From NCBI RefSeq assembly GCF_004827385.1, contig NZ_SRXN01000006.1, positions 1-64,000 on the forward strand: a stretch of 64,000 nucleotides of DNA, written 5' to 3'. The position numbers were made by a program, and so were the translations under genes. The stretch comes from Ensifer sp. MPMI2T (GTDB lineage: Bacteria; Pseudomonadota; Alphaproteobacteria; Rhizobiales; Rhizobiaceae). The notes under the pieces were generated by a model. That model searched no databases. It was not told where the DNA came from and was given only the letters and a program-made list of their open reading frames with translations. Positions 1-8,799 of the stretch are shown piece by piece. Each line of letters begins with the position of its first letter. Within the stretch, counting starts at the first letter, position 1.

Positions 1-991
1 CGGAAATCGGGCAGGTTTCGATGCGGCGACCGGAGACCCGGACGAACATCTCGGGCGAAGCGCCGACGAGGTATTCCTGGTTTCCGAGATTGATGAAGAA
101 GGAATAGGGCGACGGGTTGATCGCCTTCAGCCGGTTGGAAATCTCCGAAGGGCGGCTCTCGCAGCGTTCGTAGAATTTCTGTCCCGGCACGACCTCGAAG
201 AGATCGCCACGGCGGAAGCTTTCCTTGGCCTTGACGACGAGTTCGGCATATTCGCCCGGGCGGTGATCGCCGTGCGGCGGAATGCTGTCGACAGTGCGGA
301 ACGGCTCCGGCGCAATGTCCGCCGCCTTGCCCTCGGTTGAAAGGCCGCCTTTGGCAAAATCATAGCGGTCGACCCAGGCCCTCGCTGCATAATGGTCGAC
401 GACGAGGATTTCGTCCGGCAGGAAGAGGACCATGTCGCGCTGGTCGTCAGGCCGCTGCAATTTGAGGTCGATCGCGTCGAACTGGAAGGCAAGGTCATAG
501 CCGAACGCACCATAGAAGCCGAGATTGGAATCTTCGGCCGAATGGAAGAGGTTCGTCACGGCGCGGAGAACCGTGAAGACCGTCGGCATCTTCGAGCGCT
601 CTTCCTCGGTAAACACGCGGTCCGGCTGGTTGATGGTAAGATCGAGCCGACGCGCCGTCGACGCACCGATGGTGATGTCTGCGACGGATTTCAGGTGCTC
701 GCCGATAAGCGCCAGCAACACCTCGCCGCGCCCATTATAGGCTTCGATCCAGAGCGAGCGACCGAAGGAGGAAATGGCGAGCGGAGGGTCGACGACGGCG
801 GTGTCCCAGCGTGTGTAGCGGCCGGGATATTCGTAGTTGGAGGAGAAGACCGCGCCGCGCCGCTCGTCGAGCTTGTCGACGCATGACGAGATCGCGTCCG
901 TGTAGGAAGCATCGCGCCGCCTGCGCGTGACGACGATGCCGCCTTCGGTGGTGTAGCTCTCCGCGCCGTCTTCCAGAATTACCGTTGCCAT
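1..991 (-). CDS. trpE: Anthranilate synthase TrpE(G), 5' part only
   Basis: The reading frame starts at the ATG ending at 991 and runs off the left edge, so only about the first 330 residues are present. The protein begins [18 protein letters not shown] and later carries the stretch [20 protein letters not shown], typical of the chorismate-binding component I of anthranilate synthase. In rhizobia this enzyme is a single fused TrpE-TrpG polypeptide of about 730 residues that converts chorismate and glutamine to anthranilate, the first step of tryptophan synthesis. The TrpG half would lie outside the window, so the fusion is inferred. Immediately upstream is a Trp-rich leader peptide and a terminator hairpin, strong support for the identity and for attenuation control. 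Confidence 0.92.
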   Translation of the reverse strand, partial: MATVILEDGAESYTTEGGIVVTRRRRDASYTDAISSCVDKLDERRGAVFSSNYEYPGRYTRWDTAVVDPPLAISSFGRSLWIEAYNGRGEVLLALIGEHLKSVADITIGASTARRLDLTINQPDRVFTEEERSKMPTVFTVLRAVTNLFHSAEDSNLGFYGAFGYDLAFQFDAIDLKLQRPDDQRDMVLFLPDEILVVDHYAARAWVDRYDFAKGGLSTEGKAADIAPEPFRTVDSIPPHGDHRPGEYAELVVKAKESFRRGDLFEVVPGQKFYERCESRPSEISNRLKAINPSPYSFFINLGNQEYLVGASPEMFVRVSGRRIETCPIS

Positions 992-1037
992 TCGCCTCGC
1001 TCCGTAAAAGCCCGGTCCTTCCACGCGGCCTGAATAC

Positions 1038-1149
1038 GAAAAAGCCGCCTCGAAATCTCCGGGCGGCTTCATGTCTCAATCACGCATGACTGGTCAAGGC
1101 CGCCTCAGCGAGCCCACCACCAGATCGAAATGTTGCGTGCGTTCATCAT
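1038..1149 (-). ncRNA. rnTrpL: trp attenuator leader RNA (rnTrpL-like)
   Basis: Read on the minus strand, a short leader ORF with three consecutive Trp codons (1105-1149) is followed by a GC-rich hairpin (stem 1044-1049 with 1062-1067) and a run of five U (1039-1043), then trpE. This is the classical ribosome-mediated attenuator layout. When charged tRNA-Trp is plentiful the terminator forms and a short leader RNA is released. In Sinorhizobium the liberated RNA is known as rnTrpL and acts in trans as a small RNA; trans activity here is inference from that relative. Confidence 0.88.
1105..1149 (-). CDS. trpL: trp leader peptide TrpL (14 aa)
   Basis: The ORF translates to MMNARNISIWWWAR followed by TGA. 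It is almost the same as the S. meliloti leader peptide known from memory, which also ends NISIWWWAR. Three tandem UGG codons near the end act as the Trp sensor. A second in-frame ATG directly follows the first (start at 1146 gives 13 aa). There is no Shine-Dalgarno sequence and the promoter lies so close that the mRNA is probably leaderless, as reported for S. meliloti. Confidence 0.9.
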   Translation of the reverse strand: MMNARNISIWWWAR

Positions 1150-1158
1150 GGGCGGAAG

Positions 1159-1187
1159 TGTTAGCGCGGCTTGGGGATGCGCGCAAG
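1159..1187 (-). promoter_or_regulatory. Promoter of trpL-trpE
   Basis: On the minus strand, CTTGCGC (1181-1187) and CTAACA (1159-1164) are spaced about 16 bases apart and resemble the rhizobial sigma-70 consensus CTTGAC-N17-CTATAT. The -10 element ends nine bases before the trpL ATG, which would place the transcription start at or next to the start codon and fits a leaderless transcript. Confidence 0.6.
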
Positions 1188-1229
1188 CAGGAAAACGAGC
1201 GTTTGCCCGCTGCGGACATTGTCCCCACG

Positions 1230-1257
1230 AAAAGAGGCGGCCCCTTTTCGGACCGCC
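1230..1257 (-). terminator. Intrinsic terminator of shmR
   Basis: Downstream of the shmR stop on the minus strand, GGCGG (1253-1257) pairs with CCGCC (1236-1240), followed by TCTTTT. It separates shmR from the trp promoter. Confidence 0.6.
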
Positions 1258-1281
1258 CGATTGAAGACCATCTGATGATGA

Positions 1282-3381
1282 TCAGAATTTGGCTTTTGCG
1301 GTGACGAGGAACGTGCGGCCGCGACCGGTATCGACCGTATTGCCCGCGATCGTGCTCGACGCCGGCGTGTAGGTCTTGTCGAAGAGGTTCGTTACGCTGC
1401 CAGTCAGTTCGAAGCCGTTTTCGAACTTGTAGTTCGCAAACAAGTCGACCAGCCCGTAGCCCGCGACGAAGGGCGACCCCGACGGCGCGTTCACCTCGCC
1501 GATGAAGGCGTTGGAGACGGCATAGAAGCGGGAGCCCACCGTCAACCGCTGCTCGTCCAGGAAGCGCGCCCCGATCGTGGCGCTGAAGATGTCATCCGGT
1601 AGGAAGCTCTGCACGCCGAAACCGTTGATCTGAGACGGCAACTCGCTGTCGGTATGGGTATAGGCGAGATTGCCGAAAACATAGCCGGCATCATAGGCGG
1701 CTTGCAACTCGAAGCCCTGGACGGTGGATTCGCCGGGATTGTTGACGAAGAAGACCTGCATGCCGCCGCCCAGCGCCGCAGTGATATAGTTGTCTACCCT
1801 CTGGTGAAAATAGTTCGCCTTCAGGCGGAAGCTGTCTCCCGCAGCGATGACATCATCCAGTCTAATGTTGGCGCCTATTTCCCAGCCCTTGGATATTTCC
1901 GGCTGGAGGAACGGGTTGGGGAAGAACATCTGGAATCCACCGGGGTGCGAGCCGCCGGCGAAAGTTTCGTTCACCGTCGGCGCCCGCGAAGTTTCCGCAT
2001 AGGTCACGTAGGGCTGCAGCCAGCCCGTTGGGTTAAGCGCAACTGTCACGCTGGGATTGAGGCGTCCATCCGACTCGTCGACGTTGTAAGGGCCGGCGGG
2101 CATACCGAGCGGGTTGAAAGCGGAAATAGCACCACTTCCCTCGATCGTGTAGCGGTCGTAGCGCAGTCCCGCCGTCAGCTCGGCCATGCCGTAGGTGAAC
2201 GTGTTCGTGCTGAAGATGCCGGTTGTCGAGTTCTCGCCATCACCGTTTACGCCGCCCGAAGGCTGCGTCGCGCTGTTGATGACGTCGTAGTCGTCCTGAA
2301 AATATTCCACACCGTAGTTGGCTCGAACGGCTACCTCGCCGAGGTCGAACAGCGACGTGTTCGAGATGTCGAAGCCGGTGCCGGTGTCGGTGATTTCTCG
2401 TCCTTTTGCCGCGCCGCCGCCGGTGATGTTGCCGTCGTATTGCATCTTCAGGCGGTTGTAGTACGCGTTGGCGTGGAAATCGATGAGCTCATTGTCGGGC
2501 GTGTAGGCGTAATTCGCGCTGAGCGTCTGATTCTTCACGTTCTGGAAATAGGAGTTCGCGAAGAAATCGTTGTCGTAGGACATCGCGCTGAACTTGAACG
2601 AATGGTCCTTGTCCGGCGTGATCTCGGCCTTCAGAAGGCCCGAGAGCAAATCTTCTTCGGTAAACGGAACCTCGATGCCGTCGCCGTTCTCGTAATTGCC
2701 GGGATCGCTCTTGCTGATACCTCCGAGGACCGAGAAGACGTCGTTGAAACGATAGGCGCCCAGCAGCGATTCCGACCAGTCAGTGCCGTTTGTTCCATAG
2801 GTGACCGCAGCATGGCCGCCATAGTTCTTGCCGTCCTGGATCAGATCCTCGATGTCATAGGTCCGGAAGTTTACCGAACCGGCCAGCGCGCCGCCACCGA
2901 CGCCGGTAACAGCACCACGCGTGACGTCGATCCCGGCAAGAAAGGCAGGATCGACATAGGCGAAGCCTTGAGCCTCGTGACCGGTAAACCGGAAATTCTG
3001 GCGCACCCCGTCGATCATCATGTTGACACGACCGGATCCCTCAAAGCCGCGGATATTGACTGCGACACCGGGATTCTGCGGGTTGTTGGCCGTTGACGTT
3101 CCGGGGACGCTGCGGAGCAGGTCGTCAGTCTCCTGCCCTGCCTGCAACTGAATCTCGTCCGTGGTCACCGTGCTCGAAGGGCCAGGCTTGGCATAGGGAT
3201 CGGCGTCACGCCCGCCCTTTACCACGATGGTCGAGAGGTAGGTTTCGCCTTTCGTGGCTTCGGGCTTCTCGGTCTCTGTCTGCGCGGCCGCAGTTTCCTG
3301 AGCGAATGTATTGGAGGCTGCTGATAGTGCGAGTGTCGCCGTGCACGCGAGAAGAGCCAGGCGATGATGCCGGTTAAGCAT
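1282..3381 (-). CDS. shmR: TonB-dependent haem/haemoglobin outer-membrane receptor ShmR
   Basis: This 699-residue protein has a signal peptide (likely cleaved after Ala27 in NTFA-QE), a TonB box-like TIVVKG near residues 51-56, a plug domain to about residue 175 (with NIRGFEGSGRVNMMIDGVRQ), and a 22-strand-type barrel ending in Phe (VTAKAKF). Motifs near residues 463-467 (SRAP) and 488-494 (NPFLQPE) match the FRAP/NPNL region conserved in haem receptors. It should import haem across the outer membrane using TonB energy. The position next to trpE matches shmR in S. meliloti, from memory. A TGA-N9-TCA iron operator lies 127 bases upstream, so iron repression by RirA is likely. The start is the only ATG preceding the signal peptide. 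Confidence 0.9.
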   Translation of the reverse strand: MLNRHHRLALLACTATLALSAASNTFAQETAAAQTETEKPEATKGETYLSTIVVKGGRDADPYAKPGPSSTVTTDEIQLQAGQETDDLLRSVPGTSTANNPQNPGVAVNIRGFEGSGRVNMMIDGVRQNFRFTGHEAQGFAYVDPAFLAGIDVTRGAVTGVGGGALAGSVNFRTYDIEDLIQDGKNYGGHAAVTYGTNGTDWSESLLGAYRFNDVFSVLGGISKSDPGNYENGDGIEVPFTEEDLLSGLLKAEITPDKDHSFKFSAMSYDNDFFANSYFQNVKNQTLSANYAYTPDNELIDFHANAYYNRLKMQYDGNITGGGAAKGREITDTGTGFDISNTSLFDLGEVAVRANYGVEYFQDDYDVINSATQPSGGVNGDGENSTTGIFSTNTFTYGMAELTAGLRYDRYTIEGSGAISAFNPLGMPAGPYNVDESDGRLNPSVTVALNPTGWLQPYVTYAETSRAPTVNETFAGGSHPGGFQMFFPNPFLQPEISKGWEIGANIRLDDVIAAGDSFRLKANYFHQRVDNYITAALGGGMQVFFVNNPGESTVQGFELQAAYDAGYVFGNLAYTHTDSELPSQINGFGVQSFLPDDIFSATIGARFLDEQRLTVGSRFYAVSNAFIGEVNAPSGSPFVAGYGLVDLFANYKFENGFELTGSVTNLFDKTYTPASSTIAGNTVDTGRGRTFLVTAKAKF

Positions 3382-3507
3382 AGACCAGTCCTTTGAGATG
3401 TTGGCCGGGCTTGCTGTTGAGCGGCAAACTCAAGGTGCTGGCTGGGCGAGGGTTTGGATGTGTGCGACGTGTCAGCGCGTCGCCTCATTTACGCCACATA
3501 AAAAACA

Positions 3508-3522
3508 TGAGTGAAATTGTCA
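3508..3522 (-). promoter_or_regulatory. Iron-responsive operator (IRO-type, TGA-N9-TCA) upstream of shmR
   Basis: The sequence TGAGTGAAATTGTCA fits the TGA-N9-TCA core recognised by RirA in Rhizobiaceae. It sits in AT-rich DNA 127 bases before the shmR start codon, in the gap between shmR and the divergent extensin-like gene. The motif has only six fixed bases, so the assignment rests on its position upstream of a haem receptor gene. Confidence 0.55.
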
Positions 3523-3653
3523 ATATAAATCTAGGGGTGCCGGCGAACCCCGATTCACGCTCGCAGCCGCCTCGTCCTCAGTTTCAGCACATTTTGAAAC
3601 AGGATCTGCTCTCACGCGTTTTGGCTTCGGCTGCAACGGATGGAGGGACTTGC

Positions 3654-4493
3654 ATGCGCGACACCGCCGGAATGATCCTGTTGTCCGTCTTGATTCTCTC
3701 AGGCGCAAGCCTTCCCAAGAAGGGTCCGGTGCCGGTCCCGAAACCCGAAATCGGCGGCGAGCAAGCAACGCCAACGCCGGAACCGAAGCCAGCCATGCCG
3801 CCCAATGGCGCCGATGTCCCGACCAATGGGAAGACCGGAGCCCAGCCGGACGAAGAAAAGAAAGACGGCATCCCCGGGGACACAACCAAGGACGACAGCA
3901 TCGAGGAAGTATTCCTGCCGGTGAAGGAGGAGCCTGCCGAAGAGCACGCATCCTGCCTTGCCGACCTCAAGGCGCTCGGGGGCACATTCACCGATACTAA
4001 GCGCATCGACGACGGCAAGGGCTGCGGCATCGACAAGCCGATTCGCGTGACTGCGATCTTGCCGGGTGTTGCATTGAAGCCAGAGGGGACGATGCGCTGC
4101 GCAACGGCACTGGCGCTTGCCCGCTGGACCAAGGAATCGGCGACCCCCGCGGCCGCCACGGCCTTCGGACCGGACACCCGGATCACGGCGCTGAACCAGG
4201 CCTCGACTTATGTCTGTCGTCGGCGCAACCACGCGACGACCGGCAAGATGTCGGAACACGCCCACGGCAACGCTGTCGACATCGCCTCGTTCACGCTCGA
4301 CGACGGCAGGACGATCGCCATTCAGCCGCGCGACGAGGATGGGACGCTGACAGGCGCGTTCCAGCGCGCGGTCACGGCATCGGGCTGCCTCTATTTCACA
4401 ACGGTCCTCGATCCGGGCAGCGACCCCGCCCATGAGACGCACCTGCATTTCGACGTCATCGAACGCAAGAACGGCTATCGCTACTGCCGATAG
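3654..4493 (+). CDS. Extensin-like C-terminal domain protein
   Basis: The 279-residue protein starts at the ATG preceded by GGAGGGACT. It has a short hydrophobic N-terminus, a Pro/Lys/Glu-rich linker to about residue 75, and a C-terminal domain containing CGIDKPIRV, SEHAHGNAVDIASF and ETHLHFDV. This matches the extensin_C family (Pfam PF06904 from memory). The His and Asp residues in HAHGNAVDI and the HLH near the end resemble the metal ligands of LAS/VanY-type D,D-peptidases, so a cell-wall or periplasmic hydrolase role is possible but unproven. The reading frame is open further upstream to 3393, but that region contains the shmR regulatory DNA and is not protein-like. Confidence 0.75.
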   Translation: MRDTAGMILLSVLILSGASLPKKGPVPVPKPEIGGEQATPTPEPKPAMPPNGADVPTNGKTGAQPDEEKKDGIPGDTTKDDSIEEVFLPVKEEPAEEHASCLADLKALGGTFTDTKRIDDGKGCGIDKPIRVTAILPGVALKPEGTMRCATALALARWTKESATPAAATAFGPDTRITALNQASTYVCRRRNHATTGKMSEHAHGNAVDIASFTLDDGRTIAIQPRDEDGTLTGAFQRAVTASGCLYFTTVLDPGSDPAHETHLHFDVIERKNGYRYCR

Positions 4494-4500
4494 GCGGACT

Positions 4501-4974
4501 TCACATGCCGTCTGTGCCCGTTGTCGCCTTTTCGTATCCAAGCGCGACGAACTCGCCGGAGAAGAAACCGGCCACCTCGTCTTCCGCAAGCAGATCGGAC
4601 CTAACCACAAGGCGCGCCCTGCCCCGCCGTTCCAGGAGGCGCATGAAAGCGGGCCATTGATCGGCGTCCTCGAGACTTGAGCACGCCGAGAAGGAGCCAG
4701 CAATCGGCTGCAGGTAATCCATGCGGTTGCTCTGGATCACCAGGCGTGTGGCGACGCCACTGAGGCGGAGCCGGAGATGGAGGAGCGACCACGCGGCAAG
4801 GATCGACAGTGCGGAGGCACTTCCACCGAATACCGTTTCGCGGTGATTGATATTCGGTGCAAGCGGCGCGCGGAGGAGCACGTTCTCCCAGTCGGCCTTG
4901 ACCACTTCGACCTGCATGGCCGCCGACAGGGGAATGTGCGTGTGAAGGTAAGCCTGCAGTTCCAAAGGCGTCAT
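4501..4974 (-). CDS. Thioesterase-fold (YiiD C-terminal-like) protein
   Basis: This 157-residue protein starts MTPLELQAYLHTHIPLSAAM and contains PLAPNINHRETVFGGSASAL, a pattern of the hotdog-fold thioesterase domain found at the C-terminus of YiiD and in stand-alone bacterial proteins. The substrate is unknown. It converges with the extensin-like gene, with only seven bases between the stops, and stands alone on the minus strand. Confidence 0.65.
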   Translation of the reverse strand: MTPLELQAYLHTHIPLSAAMQVEVVKADWENVLLRAPLAPNINHRETVFGGSASALSILAAWSLLHLRLRLSGVATRLVIQSNRMDYLQPIAGSFSACSSLEDADQWPAFMRLLERRGRARLVVRSDLLAEDEVAGFFSGEFVALGYEKATTGTDGM

Positions 4975-5243
4975 GATGCTCTCGTATTGCTCGCCAACAA
5001 CGGAGTCTCTCCTACGGCAAGCTCTCAGAAAACTAAGGACGAAGTCGCGCAGCGAATCAAGCTGTTAAGCCGATACCTGCGCGCCTCGGAATGCATGCGG
5101 CACGGTCACGCGACATTTCCACCTCATGGCGCGCAAGATAGCGGCAACCCATTTGAAATCACCGCTGGTGAGCACGATCTATGGCGCGAGCGGCAGAACT
5201 GCCGCATCATTCGCCCGCTATCGACCAGATCGAGGAACAATCC

Positions 5244-5753
5244 ATGCCGCTAACCATGTACAAGCTGTCCGTGCCCGCCTTCGTCCGCGGCTTTTCCGCC
5301 CTCGCTGGCCTGCTCGACAAGGCCGAAGCCTTCGCTTCGAAGAAGGGCATGCCGCTCGCCGAGCTCTTTGAGGCACGACTTGCGCCGGATATGCTGCCAC
5401 TCGCCGGACAGATCCAGCGGGCGAGCGACACCAGCAAGAACGCCATCGGGCGGCTGACGACAATTGAGACGCCGCGCTTCCCGGACGAGGAAAAAAGCTT
5501 CGCCGAACTGCGCGAACGGATCGCCAAGACGGTCGCATTCCTCGAAACAGTTCAACCCGCCGATCTCGAAGGCAGCGAAAACCGGGAAGTGACGCTCAGC
5601 TTCCCCAACCTCAAGGTAACCTTCAGCGGCGAGGACTATCTCTTGCAGTTCGTACTGCCGAACTTCTATTTCCACGTCACCACCGCCTATGACATCCTCC
5701 GCCACAAAGGCGTTCCGATCGGCAAGGCCGACTATATCGGCCGCCTCGGCTGA
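5244..5753 (+). CDS. DUF1993 family protein
   Basis: The start at 5244 is chosen because GAGGAA lies seven bases upstream; the frame is open to 5181. The 169-residue product begins MPLTMYKLSVPAFVRGFSAL and contains PDMLPLAGQIQRASDTSKNA and a C-terminal FYFHVTTAYDILRHKGVPIG. These are characteristic of DUF1993, a helical-bundle family related to DinB-like proteins. No function is established. It is followed at once by the convergent fhs gene. Confidence 0.75.
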   Translation: MPLTMYKLSVPAFVRGFSALAGLLDKAEAFASKKGMPLAELFEARLAPDMLPLAGQIQRASDTSKNAIGRLTTIETPRFPDEEKSFAELRERIAKTVAFLETVQPADLEGSENREVTLSFPNLKVTFSGEDYLLQFVLPNFYFHVTTAYDILRHKGVPIGKADYIGRLG

Positions 5754-5799
5754 ACGGCGACGGAGCCGTCATGGGCGGCTTCGCCATGATCGCACAGAT

Positions 5800-7479
5800 T
5801 CAGAACAGCCCCTCGATCAGCCCCTCCTCATTGAGCCGTATCCTCTCCGAGGACGGCGCTTTCGGCAGGCCCGGCATTGTCATGATCTCGCCAGTGATGA
5901 CGACGATGAAGCCGGCGCCGGCTGCAAGCCGCACCTCGCGGATCGGCACGGTGTGGCCACTCGGCGCGCCGCGCAGATTCGGGTCCGTCGAGAAGGAATA
6001 TTGGGTCTTGGCCATGCAGATCGGCAGGTGGCCGTAACCCTGGTCCTCCCAGGTCCGGAGCTGTTCTCGCACCAGCTTGTCGGCGATCACCTCGCTCGCG
6101 TGATAGATGTCCTTGGCGATCGTCTCGATCTTCTGGAAGAGCGGCATATCGTCCGGATAAAGCGGCGAGAACTGCGAGTGGCCGGCATTGGCGAGGTCCA
6201 CGACCTTGTGCGCAAGTTCCTCGATCCCTGCCGACCCCTCAGCCCAGTGCTTGCAAAGAACGGCTTCGGAACCAAGCGTCCTGACATAATCCTTGATCGC
6301 CTGGATTTCGGCCTCGGTGTCGGAGGTGAAGTGGTTGATCGCAACGAGCACGGGAACGCCGAATTTCTTAACGTTCTGCACGTGCCGCCCGAGGTTGGCG
6401 CAACCTTTCTTGAGCGCTTCGACATTCTCGCGGCTGAGGTCCTCCTTCTTCACGCCGCCATTCATCTTGACCGCGCGTACAGTCGCGACGACGACCGCCG
6501 CGTCCGGCTTCAAGCCAGCCTTGCGGCACTTGATGTCGAAGAATTTTTCGGCGCCGAGATCGGCGCCGAAGCCGGCCTCGGTAACGACGTAGTCGGCGAG
6601 CTTCAGGGCCGTTGCCGTCGCAACTACTGAATTGCAGCCATGGGCGATATTGGCAAAGGGGCCGCCATGGACGAAGGCCGGGTTGTTCTCGAGCGTCTGC
6701 ACCAGGTTCGGCTGCATCGCGTCCTTGAGCAATACCGCCATAGCCCCGTCCGCCTTGATCTCGCGGGCATAGACCGGGCTCTTGTCGCGCCGGTAGCCGA
6801 TGATGATGTTGCCGAGCCGCTTTTCGAGATCCTTGATGTCCATCGCGAGGCAGAGGATCGCCATGACTTCCGAGGCGACGGTGATGTCGAAGCCGGTCTC
6901 GCGCGGGTAGCCGTTGGCGACGCCACCAAGCGAACCGACGATCTGGCGCAGCGCCCGGTCGTTCATGTCCATTACCCGACGCCAGGCGATGCGGCGAATG
7001 TCGATCGCCTGCTCGTTGCCCCAGTAGATGTGATTGTCGATCAGCGCCGCGAGCAGGTTGTGCGCCGCCGTTATGGCATGAAAATCGCCGGTAAAGTGAA
7101 GATTGATGTCCTCCATCGGCACGACCTGGGCGTAGCCGCCGCCGGCCGCACCGCCTTTGCTGCCGAAACAGGGGCCGAGCGATGCCTCACGGATACAGAC
7201 GATCGTCTTCTTGCCGATGCGGTTGAGGCCGTCGCCGAGGCCGACGGTGGTCGTCGTCTTGCCTTCGCCGGCCGGCGTGGGGTTGATCGCCGTCACCAGG
7301 ATGAGCCGGCCGTTTCCGTTGTTCCGCTGCTCGGCGATGAATTCAGCGCTGACCTTGGCCTTGTCGTGGCCGTAGGGCAGCAGGTGCTCCGGCGGAATGC
7401 CAAGCTTAGCGCCGATCTCCTGGATCGGCTTCTTCTTCGCGGCGCGCGCGATCTCGATATCGGATTTGACCTCCGGCAT
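5800..7479 (-). CDS. fhs: Formate--tetrahydrofolate ligase
   Basis: The 559-residue enzyme contains the P-loop-like [18 protein letters not shown], the [15 protein letters not shown] segment, and [13 protein letters not shown], all diagnostic of formyl-THF synthetase. It condenses formate and tetrahydrofolate with ATP to give 10-formyl-THF for one-carbon metabolism. The start at 7479 has GGGGGAGCAGCC directly before it; a start at 7509 would add ten residues. It lies 93 bases downstream of the AAA+ operon on the same strand. No clear terminator separates them, so some read-through is possible. Confidence 0.95.
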   Translation of the reverse strand: MPEVKSDIEIARAAKKKPIQEIGAKLGIPPEHLLPYGHDKAKVSAEFIAEQRNNGNGRLILVTAINPTPAGEGKTTTTVGLGDGLNRIGKKTIVCIREASLGPCFGSKGGAAGGGYAQVVPMEDINLHFTGDFHAITAAHNLLAALIDNHIYWGNEQAIDIRRIAWRRVMDMNDRALRQIVGSLGGVANGYPRETGFDITVASEVMAILCLAMDIKDLEKRLGNIIIGYRRDKSPVYAREIKADGAMAVLLKDAMQPNLVQTLENNPAFVHGGPFANIAHGCNSVVATATALKLADYVVTEAGFGADLGAEKFFDIKCRKAGLKPDAAVVVATVRAVKMNGGVKKEDLSRENVEALKKGCANLGRHVQNVKKFGVPVLVAINHFTSDTEAEIQAIKDYVRTLGSEAVLCKHWAEGSAGIEELAHKVVDLANAGHSQFSPLYPDDMPLFQKIETIAKDIYHASEVIADKLVREQLRTWEDQGYGHLPICMAKTQYSFSTDPNLRGAPSGHTVPIREVRLAAGAGFIVVITGEIMTMPGLPKAPSSERIRLNEEGLIEGLF

Positions 7480-7572
7480 GGCTGCTCCCCCTTTTTTTGG
7501 CACGCCCAATCCGCCGCCTCCGCGAAAATGGGCGCGCTTTGTTTCTTCGCGCTTACGCTTGCACGCCGCGCA

Positions 7573-8796
7573 TCATCGGGCAAGGATATCGCGCATTTCC
7601 ACCAGGTTGGACCGCACCCGAAGGATGTAGAAGCCCATCGTCGCCAGATGCGTCGGCATGATCCAGCCATCCTCGCGGCCGTTCGAGATGATGAGCGGCT
7701 GGATGTTCAAGGCGGCACGCAACTGCCGGATCGTCTCCGTCCATATCGGCGTTAGACCGCGCTGCGCCACCACATTCTCGAAGTCGGCACCGGCCGCTGA
7801 AAGAATGCCGTAGTAGCCATAAAGCTGGCCGAAGGCGAACCAGAAGCGATCGTCGGCGCGCGTGTCGAACCAGCCGCCGTTGTGGAATTCGGAGCGCTCG
7901 CGGATGATCGCCGAGGTGTTGCCGAGGTCGTTGGCGATGCGGTCGAGGAACTCGACCATGTTGTCGGACCGCCCGTCGAAGATCGCCTCGCATTTGCCGA
8001 GCGAAACATTGAACTTCCTGAAATCGCGCATCGCCGCCCGATAGAAGCTCGGCGTCGGTGTCTTGGGTCCGAACGGGTTGACGCCGAAATACCAGGTCTC
8101 CTCGTCGAACTGGATGTTCCCGCGCGCGCTCTGTAGGTCGTTGTTGATGCCCGACGTGCCCCGAACGCGTCCGAGCGAATCCACGAGCTCGACCGAAGTG
8201 CGTCGTACCGCCTGGTTGATGCCGCGCTGGAACGACGCCTTGTTGTCGAGCCAGGGCGTGTCGTCCCAGTCGAGCCCGAAAAGGCCGAGCTTGTAGAGCA
8301 GCATCGAGGATATCCAGGAATTCTGGTTGACGTTGAAGTCGATGAGATCGGCCGCAATGTCGACGATCGCCGAGGTCTGGCACACCGTACCCGCCGGCAG
8401 CTGCGCCACGGCCAGCGCCTCGGTCGTGTTGGCCCCGCCCGATGGATCGGCCATGGCAGCCTGATCGCCGGTGGCCCCTGCATTTGGCTGCCCTGGCGTT
8501 GCGCCGGGACCGCTTACCGGCGAGCCGGCCGGCACCTTGCGCTCGGCAAGCTTGTAGCGATCGACATAATCCGGATCGAAATTGGTCCAGGCCTGCGTCT
8601 GCCAGATGAAGTAGCCGTAGAACAGGATAAGACCAAGCAGGACGAGACCGATCGGCCCCTTGATGATCCAGCTTCTTGCCCGATACCAATTGCCGATTGC
8701 GACGAAGGGCCAGAGGAGCCAGGCCACCGCCAGCCCGATGCCACGGCCGATCGCCGTGAAAACACGCTGAAAAAACGCAACGATCGGATCGAACAT
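7573..8796 (-). CDS. DUF2333 family membrane-anchored protein (AAA+ operon, gene 5)
   Basis: This 407-residue protein has two hydrophobic segments near residues 19-34 and 47-65, then a long soluble domain (CQTSAIVDIAADLIDFNVNQ, WDDTPWLDNKASFQRGINQA, WFDTRADDRFWFAFGQLYGY) that I recognise as DUF2333. The topology suggests a membrane anchor with a large domain on one side. It starts three bases after the stop of the preceding gene and is clearly cotranscribed. It may tether the AAA+ complex to the inner membrane; that role is inference. Confidence 0.75.
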   Translation of the reverse strand: MFDPIVAFFQRVFTAIGRGIGLAVAWLLWPFVAIGNWYRARSWIIKGPIGLVLLGLILFYGYFIWQTQAWTNFDPDYVDRYKLAERKVPAGSPVSGPGATPGQPNAGATGDQAAMADPSGGANTTEALAVAQLPAGTVCQTSAIVDIAADLIDFNVNQNSWISSMLLYKLGLFGLDWDDTPWLDNKASFQRGINQAVRRTSVELVDSLGRVRGTSGINNDLQSARGNIQFDEETWYFGVNPFGPKTPTPSFYRAAMRDFRKFNVSLGKCEAIFDGRSDNMVEFLDRIANDLGNTSAIIRERSEFHNGGWFDTRADDRFWFAFGQLYGYYGILSAAGADFENVVAQRGLTPIWTETIRQLRAALNIQPLIISNGREDGWIMPTHLATMGFYILRVRSNLVEMRDILAR

Positions 8797-8799
8797 GTC

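Noticed and set aside
1654-3096. Plus-strand ORF of 480 codons
   Set aside because: It is antisense to shmR, has no ribosome site or recognisable motif, and its composition reflects the third-codon GC of the real gene.
6640-7755. Plus-strand ORF of 371 codons
   Set aside because: Antisense shadow of fhs, which has clear family motifs on the other strand.
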